A stretch of DNA of 64,000 bases from Choristoneura fumiferana. Lineage: Eukaryota; Arthropoda; Insecta; Lepidoptera; Tortricidae. The notes beneath the pieces are model-generated. The model did no database searches. It was not told where the DNA came from and saw nothing but the letters and a program-made list of their open reading frames with translations. A program made the translations under genes and the position numbers. The DNA is taken from NCBI RefSeq assembly GCF_025370935.1, contig NC_133492.1, forward strand, positions 13,683,020 through 13,747,019. Direction: 5' to 3'. Each line of letters opens with the position of its first letter. The stretch's first letter is position 1. Positions 1 through 10,640 of the stretch are shown here, in pieces.

Positions 1-2285
1 CTGTATCTTTCTTCTAGTTGCTTTGGGAGCGCACAGGAACACAAGTTTGGGATATTAACTAAGTAAGGAAATTATTGAACAACTTTACTTTTTGAGTATA
101 GATAGCAACAGTAAAACTGTCCTCTTTATTGGAAACACGGAATTTGCTCAATGGCGGTGTACAGCAAAACGTGATAGACGTAGTATTTTGTAGACGTAGT
201 GTTTCGTTAGATAAATAACAGGTTTACAATAAAAAAATATCGTAAAAAATCGCACTTTGAGATGTCATATTTGCAAAAAAGCGAAAAACAAAAAATGACA
301 ATTACTGCAAGTTGTAGGTATAATTAGCAGGGCAATATATTCACAGGTCTACTCGAATCACTTTGATGGACATGTAACGAGTTTAGGAACAGTGACTTAA
401 TGGAACGCTTTGCATATCCACTTTCAATCCCAGAGTGCCCGTTCGCTGTGGCGATGTGTGGAATAAAATGACAATAATTTTAGCCCCACTACGCCTGTTA
501 AATAAAACTATTAAATCCCCCACATCGCTCAGCAAAAAAGCAACGAAAACAAGATTAGCATAAAATGAAAAATTCTATCAGAACTCAGAGTAACGCAATT
601 AAGTAAATCTGTTCGGAATTTAATAAGCCGACCTAAAAACATCAAATAAAGCTCAAGCACGCAAAGGCAGTAACAATAAAAGCGTTCAACAATAAGGAAA
701 CCGCGGCACAGTTGAATATTTTTATCATTTTCATTAAACTCTCGAGCCAGATGAAACATAACGGATGGGCGAAGTGAGTTGAGCATTGCGGGATTTCTGT
801 CCAAGTTTCGGCGAAGCGAGCCCCCGGGGAGCGTTTGTCAGCACGGCCCCACGGACGGTTTCTTTAATTCTTCCAAAATTATTATGAAGCTATACTTATT
901 ATGAAGGCGGTGGTAACAAAATCTTTAATTAAATTGGCTTCAACCCTTGCAATATTAATGCGTTAAAGCCAGACCACGTCCAATGATATCGCGGCGAACT
1001 GGCTAAACGCGATTTGCATTTTTTTTCTCATGCTGAATTTTCATGTGCCTTTTGAGAATAGGAATGTGAAAATTGACCTCAATGTTCTAAACGTCTTTGA
1101 AATAAAATTTAATCCTTTTAAATTGTTTATGGAGGTATGTAAGTAAATTGTACAAAGTAATACCTACCTACTTAGATGTAGTTAGTCTCGTCCTTACTAA
1201 TTTCTAATTGTGAAAGTACTTAATTATATCCTGTCTGTTACCTTTTCATGCTTAAATCGCTGAACCGACTATGTAGATCTAATACCTTTAAACGAGCAAT
1301 TGGTGCCGGATTGGATTGGAGGAGCTCGGTCGCCCAGGTGCTGAAATTAAGTATGAAGTAAACATAGACTTAACTTACATACGTACGTTGAGGTAACATG
1401 TACTAATACTTAAATGGCATGGTCTGAAATAAACATTTAGATAGTAAATTTGAGTTTTAATAACACGCACCATATACATAACGTCACAACACAAAGTAGG
1501 TACGTTAGTTACTTTGTTACATGATCAGTTGGCAAGAGAAACATCAAAGTATTTTACATTAATCACAATAATTAGCACTAATTAATGGCAGCGCTATCAA
1601 TTTCGTTATATAAATTTACACATTTTTTTTTAATACGAGTATTTATAGTGTTACCTAAGATTACCGAGATTGGTAAAAAAAAATTGTTGAATTAAAACCG
1701 TGCACAACTTTCGTAAAAAAGCCAATCTGTCACTTGCCCTATCCATAATAAAAAGGGTGGCGAATGAAAAGATATTTCTACAGTTTTTTCGGATACCCGA
1801 TCTGACTTGACTCGCTTACCCTATCGCCCCATACTTTGATATATCCCCGCTATCAGTACTAAAGCAAAAAGGTTACACGAAATTGAATTGCACGGCATTT
1901 TCGCGGACGGACAAGTCCGTTTATGGCCGGACAAAGAATATAAAATTATTAGAGAACCCAGTTCTTGATGAAACCCTAAAACGTGAAGTATGATAATTTG
2001 GCGCTCGCAAAATACGAATGACCTGCTTATTTCGCTTCTAGCGAGGTTATGGTATTTCATTATGCAGGGCCTGGGGCTAAGACAAGTCACTTGAACACTC
2101 TCCGCAGGATTTTATGACGGCACTTTAGCTCTTTTAACAAGCCAGCCTGATAGCATCTGGATATAAAGAGGGGGAATTATTTCATTGATGGCCCGAGTTT
2201 AGTTCTGGAGTGGAGTGTCGTGTGTGATGAACACAAGTTTGCATTTGCAGATCCATTTGTTTAATCCCACTTTCCCACTAACCCC
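1..2285. other. No gene recognised
   Basis: AT-rich sequence with only short frames and no recognisable protein. Around 1208-1330 there are weak echoes of the GCGAAAG/CTAG repeat family seen at 2289 (a stretch close to 'cgctgaaccg' after a TGTCTGTTACC-like segment), so part of it may be an old repeat copy. Nothing else is supportable. Confidence 0.6.
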
Positions 2286-2288
2286 ACT

Positions 2289-2575
2289 ATAATATTATAT
2301 ATGCGAAAGTCTGTAAGTCTGTTTGTTTATTTGTTTGTTACTTTATCACGTCTAAGCCGCTGAACCGATTTAGGTGCAATTCGGTATACAGATAATTTGC
2401 ATCCCGAGGAAGGACAGAATAGTTTTTATGCCGGAAAATTCCATAGTTCCCGCAGGATAATGAATATCGAACTCTACTCGGACGGAGTCGCGGGTAACGG
2501 CTAGTATTATAAATGCGAAAGTTTGTAAGTCTGTTTGTTTATTTGTTTGTTTCTTACATCATCACATTATTCAGG
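2289..2575 (+). repeat. Helitron-like GCGAAAG...CTAG repeat, one copy plus a second start
   Basis: A ~215-bp unit begins ATAATATTATATATGCGAAAG, runs through a segment reading 'cgctgaaccgattt', and ends with GACGGAGTCGCGGGTAACGG followed by CTAG at 2501-2504. A second unit begins immediately (TATTATAAATGCGAAAG, 2505) and is cut short near 2575. Other copies lie at 32626 (+) and 35254 (-), with a related subtype at 40990 and 41650 (-). The CTAG end fits the CTRR end expected of Helitrons, but no helicase is present, so this would be a non-autonomous copy. The class is inference. Confidence 0.6.
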
Positions 2576-2699
2576 AGTCCTGGTGCTTCACCACCCGTTC
2601 CATTTCACCATGTGTATTACGATGAGCATAAATTGCTTAGCAACTGTGTTAAAGTAATTGAAATTAAACCCGTGAGGTACTTGTTATTGAGTACCTAGT

Positions 2700-2960
2700 A
2701 GCTCTGTTGGTCAAATGTGATCTTTATCATCAGTTCCACTTCACCAAATGATTTTTAAGAGCAAATGCACGAATTGCTACTAAATATATCCCAATTACCA
2801 TAGATGTCCCTACAATATTTGAAGGGTTTCCTCGATTTCCTTGGGATGTTATCATCAGATCCTGATTTGGTGCTTATGGGACCTAATTGAAGGCGTTCCT
2901 AAACGATCTACAAATTAGTTTTTCAAATCGGTCCATCGCTTCAAGTCGAGTAGTTATCAG
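2700..2960 (-). repeat. Diverged copy of the TTAACCGACTTC repeat family
   Basis: The segments reading CTCGATTTCCTTGGGAT, ATCATCAGATCCTGA and CACCAAATGATTTTTA match, on the opposite strand and in the same order, the interior of the repeat at 42822-43200. Both ends are lost. No coding potential. Confidence 0.5.
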
Positions 2961-4649
2961 TATTCACTGTAGGCACAGAAAATTTCTGAGTTAGGTAGTG
3001 ATCCTGCATTTTACCAATAATTCGCTGTATAAACGTTATAAGGTCTAATGTCAGGTCTAAAAGCAAAAACTAGCTTTATACTCGCAATGCCAGGTAATTG
3101 TTAGACACACTGAACAAAACTGTTCTAATATAAATGCCTTTTAAATCAAGGCACAGAACAGCCTGCAGTGAACGTGTTTCCAAGTACGATACTAAACTCT
3201 CAATAAAAACATTAAATAAAACAGACATTTCCTTTACGTACTTGTTGTGACGGAGCGGCCGGAACGAAGTGGTTGAAAGCACCCATTATTTTAACATGAA
3301 CTGTTCTTAATGGTCTTTTATGGGTACGGCGGAACATGGAGGTCTCTCGGGAAAGGAATTAATGGCTAAGTGGAAAATATTCTTTTTATGCAATACGGAC
3401 TTAATTTTTTTAAGCTAATGCTATTTATGAGTAAATCATATAATTTAATTACCTTCTTTCTTGGTCACTGGTCAATAATGGTTCTGTTGACTGTGTGTAT
3501 CCAGGTCAAGAAAAATATGTTTGTGTTTGTTGCATCAATGTTATGTACCTGCACGAACCATTCATAATAAGATTTCAGGCAAAGTCGAAATCAGTCAGTT
3601 ACTTCCATTTCATTTAGTAAGGTGTACAAATTTGTTAACTATTTTAATATGTTCATAAAATAACCTTCCACAGATTTAGCTAGATCACCAAATTAAACTA
3701 TTATGGAACAACATGATAAACTGCTGGTCCAAATAACTGGCTATAGATGATAAAAGTCTGAAAATGATCCTTTCTACTATTTTATTTAGCCGATGCCGAA
3801 AACTACGAAGTATTTTTGTTTTTTTTTTTCAGTGTGGATGTGATTATACGATTCTCTCAGGAGGAAATCTTGTTACCAATAAACCTGCTCGGAATATCGT
3901 GTTACTTTACTTTCTGGTGTCTCGTGCCTTTTTGTCGCTTGTTTAATATATATTAAACTACTTAACATGTACTTAACACTGAAAAGTAATTCTTTTAATT
4001 TAATTCCATAATCATTTTCTTTGCCGATTTTCATTTTAAAGTGTACTAATTTTGCAAAATGAGATCATTTCAACTTTTTTTAAAACACGCACCATTTCTT
4101 TAAGAAAATAGTACTTATCCCAATTCTTTAAGCTCATAAAAGGCATTAATTAATACTGAAAACCTCAAGTTCGATTTCTAAATATAGATTTATCATATTT
4201 GTAATTACTAGTAAGTTTGAAATCTCTTTTTACCTACTAGTAAGTATAAAAGAGATTTAAAAAATATATACACAACCTGCTTTCAAGTATAGTGAAATTG
4301 ATTCTTCTTTCAGATTTTCAGTTACCTATTTAATTTGTACAAAACAAAGTTTAAAAAACCTTCTCTGCACCCTTAAATCACGTGCTAGTTACTTTTGTAA
4401 TTTTAACAGCTAATTTTGAACGAGGGGTACGTAACACGAGGGGAGCAAATAATTAGCCATCGCGGCGAAATTGAATGAATCGCGACGGCAGATTGTCGCA
4501 GCCGCGGGCTGTACTGTATTTATTATTTGCATGTCAAAAATCCAACAGCTAAGGGGAAACGTGTGATGGGTACGAATAGATCGAAGAATCTGAAAGTGGG
4601 AAGTTGCGGGGTGAAAATCGAGTGCTGAAATTAGATTTGTTATAATCAT
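2961..4649. other. No gene recognised
   Basis: Only short, low-complexity frames. One near-perfect palindrome at 4219-4259 has two ~20-base arms, AAATCTCTTTT... against ...AAAAGAGATTT, centred on TACTAGTA. Nothing else stands out. Confidence 0.55.
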
Positions 4650-4651
4650 TT

Positions 4652-4840
4652 TCATCAGACAGAAGACGTCCACTGCTGAACAAAAGCCTCCAACTTACGC
4701 CGCAATGAACGACAACTCGCCATTTGCATCTACCCGTTGCCCGCAACTCTCACAATGTCGTCAGTCCACCTAGTGGAAGGCTTATCAACGGTTCGTCTTC
4801 CGATTCCTGGTCGCCACTCGAGCACTTTTCGTTATAATAA
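4652..4840 (-). mobile_element. RTE-type LINE 3' end, degraded
   Basis: Read on the minus strand, one frame gives LEWRPGIGRRTVDKPSTRW, then TDDIVRVAGN, a stop, and QMASCRSLRRKLEAFVQQW. That is the C-terminal signature of RTE-type reverse transcriptases (GRP..RW.DD....G..W......W....EAF.QQW). The in-frame stop and missing upstream domains show a dead 5'-truncated copy. The best preserved relative is at 12499-12674. Confidence 0.7.
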
Positions 4841-5069
4841 GTCTTAGAGTATAAATAAATACATATAAAACTCGGTCGCGCTCAGTAAGGTTTGAGAACT
4901 CGTTTTGAAGTTGGAAACGCGTTAAACGTTTCGTGTAGCTTTTTGTGTTTTGAAAATGAAATAAAAATTAAACATTTTTAAAAAATATAAATGGATTGGG
5001 TCCTTAGTTAGCCATTTTCAAAATCCTGTGTCAATTAAGCTAAGAGAGAGTTATTCCTGTCATTATTGT

Positions 5070-5345
5070 CATCATAGCAGACTTTAGTTCGCGCGTTTGC
5101 AGACATAGACCTTAGATCTCCTCTCCATTTCTTCACATCTGACGATCTATTGCCAAGTGCATCTACCCACCACCTGTCTGCCGGCAGATGTCGTCCTTCC
5201 GTCCTATTGGTGGTCTTCCACGACGAGTGTTGGCGCGGCATCTCCTCTCGAGTGTTCGTCTGGCGTTGTAATCCTCCTAGCAGTGTACCCTGCTCGTCTC
5301 CACTTATTTCTCTCAACCTTTTACATCGCATCTCAGACTTTAATT
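5070..5345 (-). mobile_element. Possible LINE-derived fragment
   Basis: A 98-codon open frame (5035-5331, minus) includes REISGDEQGTLLGG, GRHLPADRWWVDAL and SSDVKKWRGDLRSMSANART. The RWW.DA....W...W spacing loosely recalls the RTE C-terminal region and lies next to another RTE tail. I do not recognise it firmly; it may be an unrelated repeat. Confidence 0.3.
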
Positions 5346-5777
5346 TTCGTGATTCCTATACCTTTTTCAATTTACTTACGAAACACTAAGTAAGTGGAAA
5401 AAACTCATTCCAACCTTTTCGTATAATTGCTGAATCCCAGCGGGGAGTAAAGAAGGCCACTGACACACGACCTCCTTGCCCACTACCCCAAACTTAATTA
5501 CCAAAGTGAGTATTCAGTAATCAATTTCGTTAACTCTAATTCGAATCGTGAACTTTGTACAAGCGTCGTAATTAAAGTACGCGAGTGGTTAATTGCTTTG
5601 GGACTAGTGGCCCGCAAAGCACAGGCAAAAACGATTCGATTGGCGCACTGCCGTTGGGAGCTTGAACTTGCTCTGCTAGTTTATTAAATAAAATATTTGA
5701 CGGTTGACTTTTAAAATCAAGACGCCATAATGTTGGATATATTGCTAATCTTTCTAATCATAAATGTTAACGTTTTA

Positions 5778-5971
5778 AATTATAACAAAACGGATAACTC
5801 ACGTCTGAAATCGAGTTTAGCTCGACATGTTTCGGGTTAATCCGTAATCCTTCTTCTGGGAGCAACGCGACTCGATGGCTGCTGCGCTGCTTTACGCGCA
5901 CGCGCTCCACCGCCCTGCTCACCTGCGCCTGCTGCTGCTTTTAGACGTGAGTTATCCGTTTTGTTATAATT
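5778..5971. mobile_element. Short TIR element (194 bp), GATAACTCACGTCT family
   Basis: The two ends are perfect 29-base inverted repeats beginning AATTATAACAAAACGG and ending ACTCACGTCT. The interior is GC-rich relative to its surroundings (GCGCACGCGCTCCACCGCC) and has no frame. The TIR core GATAACTCACGTCT is shared with the larger element at 7521-8445, so this is a small non-autonomous relative. A segment just downstream, GAGTGAGTCTCACGGTAG, recurs after the fragment at 38743. Confidence 0.7.
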
Positions 5972-6232
5972 GTAAATGAGTGAGTCTCACGGTAGTTTTA
6001 TGTTCAAAATGTGAACGTTTGTCGATGTTTTGTGTGTATATTGTGTTTGTTACTGATTTCACGCTGAAGAGGCTGGTTTGATACACACGAATAAAACGAA
6101 TTTGTCGTGAAATTTCTTCAAAATTGACATTGATTTATTTTAATACATATCAAAGAATTTTCAGGAGACATGAAATTTTGCAAAGGTGAAATTACGACGG
6201 AAGGAAGCAACAGGACACTAGATACTATTATG

Positions 6233-6372
6233 AATATCATCATTATCAGCCATAGGATATCTGCTGTTGGACGCAGGCCTCCCCCATAGACATTCAGTTG
6301 CTGGTTCATCCACTGTGAACCCGAGGCTTTTCGTTGGTGGACGTCCTATGCCACGTACGCTTGCCGATCTGC
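6233..6372 (-). mobile_element. RTE-type LINE 3' tail, degraded
   Basis: Minus-strand reading gives VRGIGRPPTKS followed by a WGRPASNSRY-like tail and a (GAT)n-like end. It corresponds to the last part of the RTE C-terminus plus its 3' UTR, heavily mutated. Confidence 0.5.
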
Positions 6373-6460
6373 TAAAAAAGCATAAAAGGCTATAAAAAGG
6401 TTGTTTGTCGCCAACAGGTGTCCCTCACGCAACCTACCTAATAAGTAGCTGACTTATAAT

Positions 6461-6871
6461 TTTTAGGGTTCCGTACCCAAAGGGTGCCAACGGAACCATT
6501 ACTGAGACTCCGGTATCTGTCCGTTCGTCTGTCACAGGGCTCTATCTCTTGAGTCGTATTAGCTAGACACTTGAAATTTTTACAGATTATGTATATTACT
6601 GTGGCCGCTGTAACAACAAATACTAAAAACAGAATAAAATAAATATTTAAGGAGCAACGGCAACAGGTAGACGATTGAAATATTCACAGAATCTTTAGTT
6701 GTATAATCACATTTTAAATAAATAATTAAATTAAAATAAAATAAATACTTAAGGGGGCTTTCATACAACAAACTTGAATGTTTTGCCGTTTTTTAGTTAA
6801 TGTCTAATGTTCCAGTAGATAATGGTACGGAACCCTTCGTGCGCGAGTCCGACTCGCACTTGGCCGGTGTT
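6461..6871 (+). repeat. GGTACGGAACCC-family MITE, near full length
   Basis: Begins TTTTAGGGTTCCGTACCC and ends GGTACGGAACCCTTCGTGCG then AGTCCGACTCGCACTTGGCC. GGGTTCCGTACC and GGTACGGAACCC form inverted segments, and GCGAGTCCGACTCGC near the right end is a tight hairpin. The interior has no gene. Other copies: 31771 (+, with a nested SINE), 57875 (+, with a nested MITE), 62155 (-), and fragments at 34605, 48500 and 60404. Confidence 0.75.
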
Positions 6872-6895
6872 TATATACTTTTTAAACCTTCTAAG

Positions 6896-6931
6896 AATGT
6901 TGTTTGAGGGATTCTTCCCTCAAACAACATT
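6896..6931. repeat. Perfect 15-bp hairpin
   Basis: AATGTTGTTTGAGGG, a six-base loop ATTCTT, then the exact reverse complement. It lies just outside the right end of the preceding MITE. Confidence 0.85.
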
Positions 6932-7116
6932 TATTTTAATTTGTTCTAAGTTAGCGCTTGCCTATAAGGTGCACTCCAGCGATCGCCTAACAAGCAGTGT
7001 TGGAAGTTTACTTTGTAAATAGAAAAAACAAAACAAAGCCGGCTTGCAGATTGCAAGGCAAATATATTCTATTTAAATTTTAGATAAACTCACGGTATTT
7101 TTATTGCCGGAGGCAA

Positions 7117-7171
7117 GGGGGAGGCCTTTGTCCAGCAGTGGACGTCTTCCGGCTGATGATGATGATGATGA
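7117..7171 (+). mobile_element. RTE LINE 3' tail fragment
   Basis: GGGGGAGGCCTTTGTCCAGC followed by AGTGGACGTCTTCCGGCTGA and a (GAT)n run. This is the extreme 3' end seen after the coding tail at 12499, 5'-truncated. Confidence 0.7.
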
Positions 7172-7520
7172 TTTTTATTGATTTTCCTGTTGTCATTTTA
7201 TTCATAGTAGCACTTAATTTTGATCGCGAGGCAGAAACCCAGGATTATGTTTTAATTGGGTCTGTGCTTGTTATCATTTGAGCGTATTGTATCTCCGTCG
7301 CATATATTTTAGTACCTACTGACGAGTATCATGATCGCTGGTTTGGACGCTTAAATCAGATACGGCGTTTTGGCGTCTAAACTAAAGACCATACGCTACA
7401 ATGATACAAAATAAATGTGGACACACCTAACTAAAACAAAATCTTACGTAACTGAAGTCATCGAATGTTAATCCATCCTTACGTTCTTCAGTTTGCATAG
7501 AAATTTATTAATAAGTTTTT

Positions 7521-8445
7521 ATTAAATATATTGACCCGGATAACTCACGTCTTAAATCCAGTTTAGCTTGACATGTTTCGGACTAATCCGTAGCCCGAAA
7601 CATGCTAAGCTAGCTAAGTTTTTGTTAAAAGTACAATTGTTTTACCTTACTGCACTTTTAATCTTACTCGCAATGACATCCTATTTATTTTTCTGTACCA
7701 AATTCAAGTTAATTCGATCACTAGAAGTGGGTCGAATGCGACTTTCTAGATTAATTGAAGAAAATACAAATATTCCAAGGCATTAAAAGCTAAAAACAGC
7801 AACAAAAGAAGGCCAATGGATGAATTTACATTAAATATTGGTGTAAGGATATTATTTTCCGTAAAATAACTTCGAAACTTACAAAGCATCTTTAAGTAGA
7901 CACTTCATGGTCTGTTACAATTAAGACGACGAAAATCTTCACCGGAAGACAAATAAAATCAAACAAGAACCTCGTACGGAGTTCTAAACCCATTTATGTA
8001 TCTTTGAGCCTTTAACGAAAAAAGTTTCATCATAATTCCGCTCTAAGTAAAAAAGTAAGCAAACTAAGTAAAAAAGGCAATCAAAAGTTACGTAAACAAC
8101 TTTTCGACGCTTAGGTGAAGGAGGCGCGAGCTCCCAAAAAATATCTTATATTATTATGTTGAATCTCTACAGGGCCCTTAACACAAACAGTAGGCTCCGT
8201 CCTAACCCAAATACACTACGTCGCATCCAAAACGGAAAGGTATTCCCTAACAATATGACTCAAATTTAATTGTAGTCTATGCACGCGTTATGACCGTAAA
8301 GTTTAGCATTCGGGTGATCAAATATGTTGTGTGCGCGTGTTGCAGCAGCCGCTGAGTCGCGTTGCTCCGGAGACGAAGGGCTACGGATTAGCTCGACAGC
8401 TAAACTCGATTTAAGACGTGAGTTATCCGGGTCATTATATTTAAT
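7521..8445. mobile_element. Non-autonomous TIR DNA element (~925 bp)
   Basis: The ends are 48-base inverted repeats matching at 46 positions: ATTAAATATATTGACCCGG at the left, with TAACTCACGTCTTAAATC and then GTTTAGCT inside. Just inside the left TIR is a second hairpin, CATGTTTCGG against CCGAAACATG. The interior (a 72-codon frame at 7568-7786) contains no transposase motif I recognise. The 7610-7790 part, near GTACCAAATTCAAGTTAATTC, resembles repeats at 60.5 and 61.3 kb. Relatives: 5778 and a left-end fragment at 38743. Superfamily is not assigned because no clear TSD is visible. Confidence 0.75.
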
Positions 8446-8589
8446 ATCAAATATGTTATTTATTTATTTCTTGGGTACGTTTTTACTTATACTATAAATT
8501 ATAATTAGAGATCAATTGTGTTCAGAAGTCATGTCAGTTATCAATCGAGAAGAAATAAAAAGTCCATTTATTGACACATTGATCAATTA

Positions 8590-8770
8590 AGTAATTGGTT
8601 ATGATTATTATTAATCTTTTTAAGGTCTCAGCTTTCGCGTTGTCATCGTTCATCTACCATTATGTCTCATATTTCGTTGTCTAGATTTTTTTACCGTACA
8701 ACGGCAAACCCTAACTAGACACTGGCAACATTGTTCTCCAATGAACAGAGCCGTATTTTTTTAAAAGAAC
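8590..8770. repeat. Repeat shared with 15115-15300
   Basis: ACCGTACAACGGCAAACC, CTAGACACTGGCAACA and AACAGAGCCGTATTTTTT appear in the same order at 15218-15290 with substitutions (ACCGTTCAACGGTTTAA, CTAGACACTGGCAAAA, GGCAGAGCCATATTT). Same orientation. Family not identified. Confidence 0.55.
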
Positions 8771-9282
8771 AACAAAGTTTCACTCGACAATTTGATATTG
8801 CCATAACTAATAATTTTGTTACGTTGTTCTAACGCTGTTTAACGATTAAAAAAATACCAAAATTGTCCATACCTATAGTAAAAAAAAACCTTGTTAAAAA
8901 AACTTTATCCGAATAAAACAGTGTTAAATTTCTTCTGTAACCATATTTCGCAGTCGAAAATATGTTCGGAGTAAATTAAAATTTCCCTCACTAACATCCA
9001 TCTTCGCAGAGCGAAACTCGACGAGGGTTACAAACCTTAATTACAATGGAAAATATTTCAAAATTTATTATTCCGCTTCTGCGAATTTATAAACAAACTG
9101 CTGATGATTGAAAGTCAAGTTACGATTAATTTTAGCTCGTTGTTTGTAATAAAATCTTATAATAATTATCTGCTCAAATATCTGCAAGTCAATTAGTTTT
9201 TTTCAAGTGTGTTCAGAATAAGTGAAGAATCAAAATTGAAAATTAAAACGTTTCTTCTGTAATTAGGCCGCAAACGGCTCTT

Positions 9283-9803
9283 TTTTTAGGGTTCTGTACC
9301 CAAAATGGCAAAAACGGAACTATAAGTTTCACCATGTCTGTCTGTCTGTCCGTCCGCGGCTTTGCTCAGGGACTGTCAATGCTAGAAAGCTGTAATTTTG
9401 CACGAAAATATGTGTAAACTATGTCGACAAAATGGAACAATAAAAAAAACAAAATTTTTTTTTGTAGATTTTCTCCCATCATAGACGTAAAATGGGGGTG
9501 TTTTTTTTTCTCATCCAATTTTGTAGTGTGGGGGGTATCGTTGGATAGGTCTTTTAAAACCATTAGGGGGCTGCTAAAACGATTTTTCGATTCGTTGATT
9601 CGTTTGCAAAATATTCAACTTTAAAGAGCAAATTTTCATTTAAATTGAGCCCCCCCCCCCCTAAAATCTAAACCGGTGGGTGGAAAAATTTGAAAAATTT
9701 AGGATGGTAGTAAGTATATCAAACTTACAAGGAAAACTATAACGGTTAAGTTTTCTTGAGAATTATTAGTGGTTTATTTAAGAGTAAATAGTAGCCTAAG
9801 GTA
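9283..9803 (+). repeat. Large GGGTTCTGTACCC repeat, paired with 58583-59040
   Basis: Starts GGGTTCTGTACCCAAAATGG and is related at that end to the GGTACGGAACCC family. Its interior (GTGGGGGGTATCGTTGG, ATAGGTCTTTTAAAACCATT, a C run at 9650, TAAGTATATCAAACTTACAA) matches the reverse complement of the copy at 58 kb over several hundred bases. The right end is replaced by the foldback element that follows. The short frames here are antisense or shadow frames. Confidence 0.7.
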
Positions 9804-9918
9804 TAAACTCTTAACTCGAAGTTCGTGTCGTGCGGTCCCTCTCGCTCTCGTATCAAACAGTGTAAGTGTCAGAGGGACCGCACGACACGAACTTCGAGTT
9901 TCGAGTTTCGGAGTAGCC
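9804..9918. repeat. Foldback element, GGGCTACTACGAAA family, copy 1
   Basis: AACTCGAAGTTCGTGTCGTG and the following CGGTCCCTCT pair with AGAGGGACCG and CACGACACGAACTTCGAGTT. The right end is TTTCGGAGTAGCCCAG, a variant of the family terminus; the left end is decayed. Sister copies: 35655, 42154 and 44955. Confidence 0.8.
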
Positions 9919-9984
9919 CAGCTGGTCGTCGCTCCATCTTGCTTGCGTGCTATATTATTTTAACTTTAAATAAGAATTACATGA

Positions 9985-10640
9985 CATTCAAAGTCAAAGT
10001 CAAAGTCAAAGTCAAAATATCTTTATTCAATTTAGGCTACAACAAGCACTTATGAATGTCAAAAAAAAAACTACCACCGGTTCGGAAAAACCTCTGCTGA
10101 GAAGAATCCGGCAAGAAACTCAACGAGGTATATATATTTTTTTTAAAACAGATTTACAATATTATTAAATGACATGTATACATCACAAGTATTTAACACA
10201 ACTTTATTTTTAACACAGTAGGTTCGCTATTTGAAGGGATCGCTAATGCGGATCGGAATTATTTCCAAATATCCCTGTCCATGATATAATCATTAACTTT
10301 ATAATACGCCTTTGATATTAATGTCTTCTTGACAATAGATCTGAATTTTGTATCCGTTTCATTTATAATATTTTTTGGAATTTTATTATAAAGACGTATG
10401 CAATTTCCCAGAAAAGACTTTTTGGTTTTAGCCAGTCTGTAAGATGGAACTTTAAGCTTCCCTGTGTTTCTAGTAGCCTTTGGCTTATCGACGTTAGTGG
10501 GAAAATCACATATGTTCTTCCTAACATACATGATTATTTCAAAAACATAAAGCGACGGCAGGGTTAGGATATCTGTTTCCTTAAAAAAAGATCTTAAAGA
10601 TTCACGCGTCTTCAAATTATAAATTGCAAATTGCTCTAAT
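9985..10640 (-). mobile_element. CR1/Jockey-type LINE, 5'-truncated 3' end with RT C-terminal frame
   Basis: On the minus strand an open frame of 118 codons (M at 10613) reads KTRESLRSFFKETDILTLPS, LYVFEIIMYVRKN, later KTKKSFLGNCIRLYNKIPKN and a terminal YYKVNDYIMDRDIW. The order LTLPSLYVFE, N..., LYNKIP.. and FRS.VKK.L..KAYY is the familiar C-terminal end of CR1/L2/Jockey-type reverse transcriptases. The frame extends slightly upstream in QLEQFAIYNL. Downstream is a 3' UTR with AATAAAG and a tail of four or five TTTGAC units, seen on the plus strand as (AAAGTC)n at 9990-10014. Endonuclease and catalytic RT motifs are missing, so this copy is dead. Clade assignment within the group is uncertain. 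Confidence 0.8.

Noticed and set aside
5150..5389. Two overlapping plus-strand frames as genes
   Set aside because: They overlap a likely LINE-derived minus-strand frame and have no recognisable motif.
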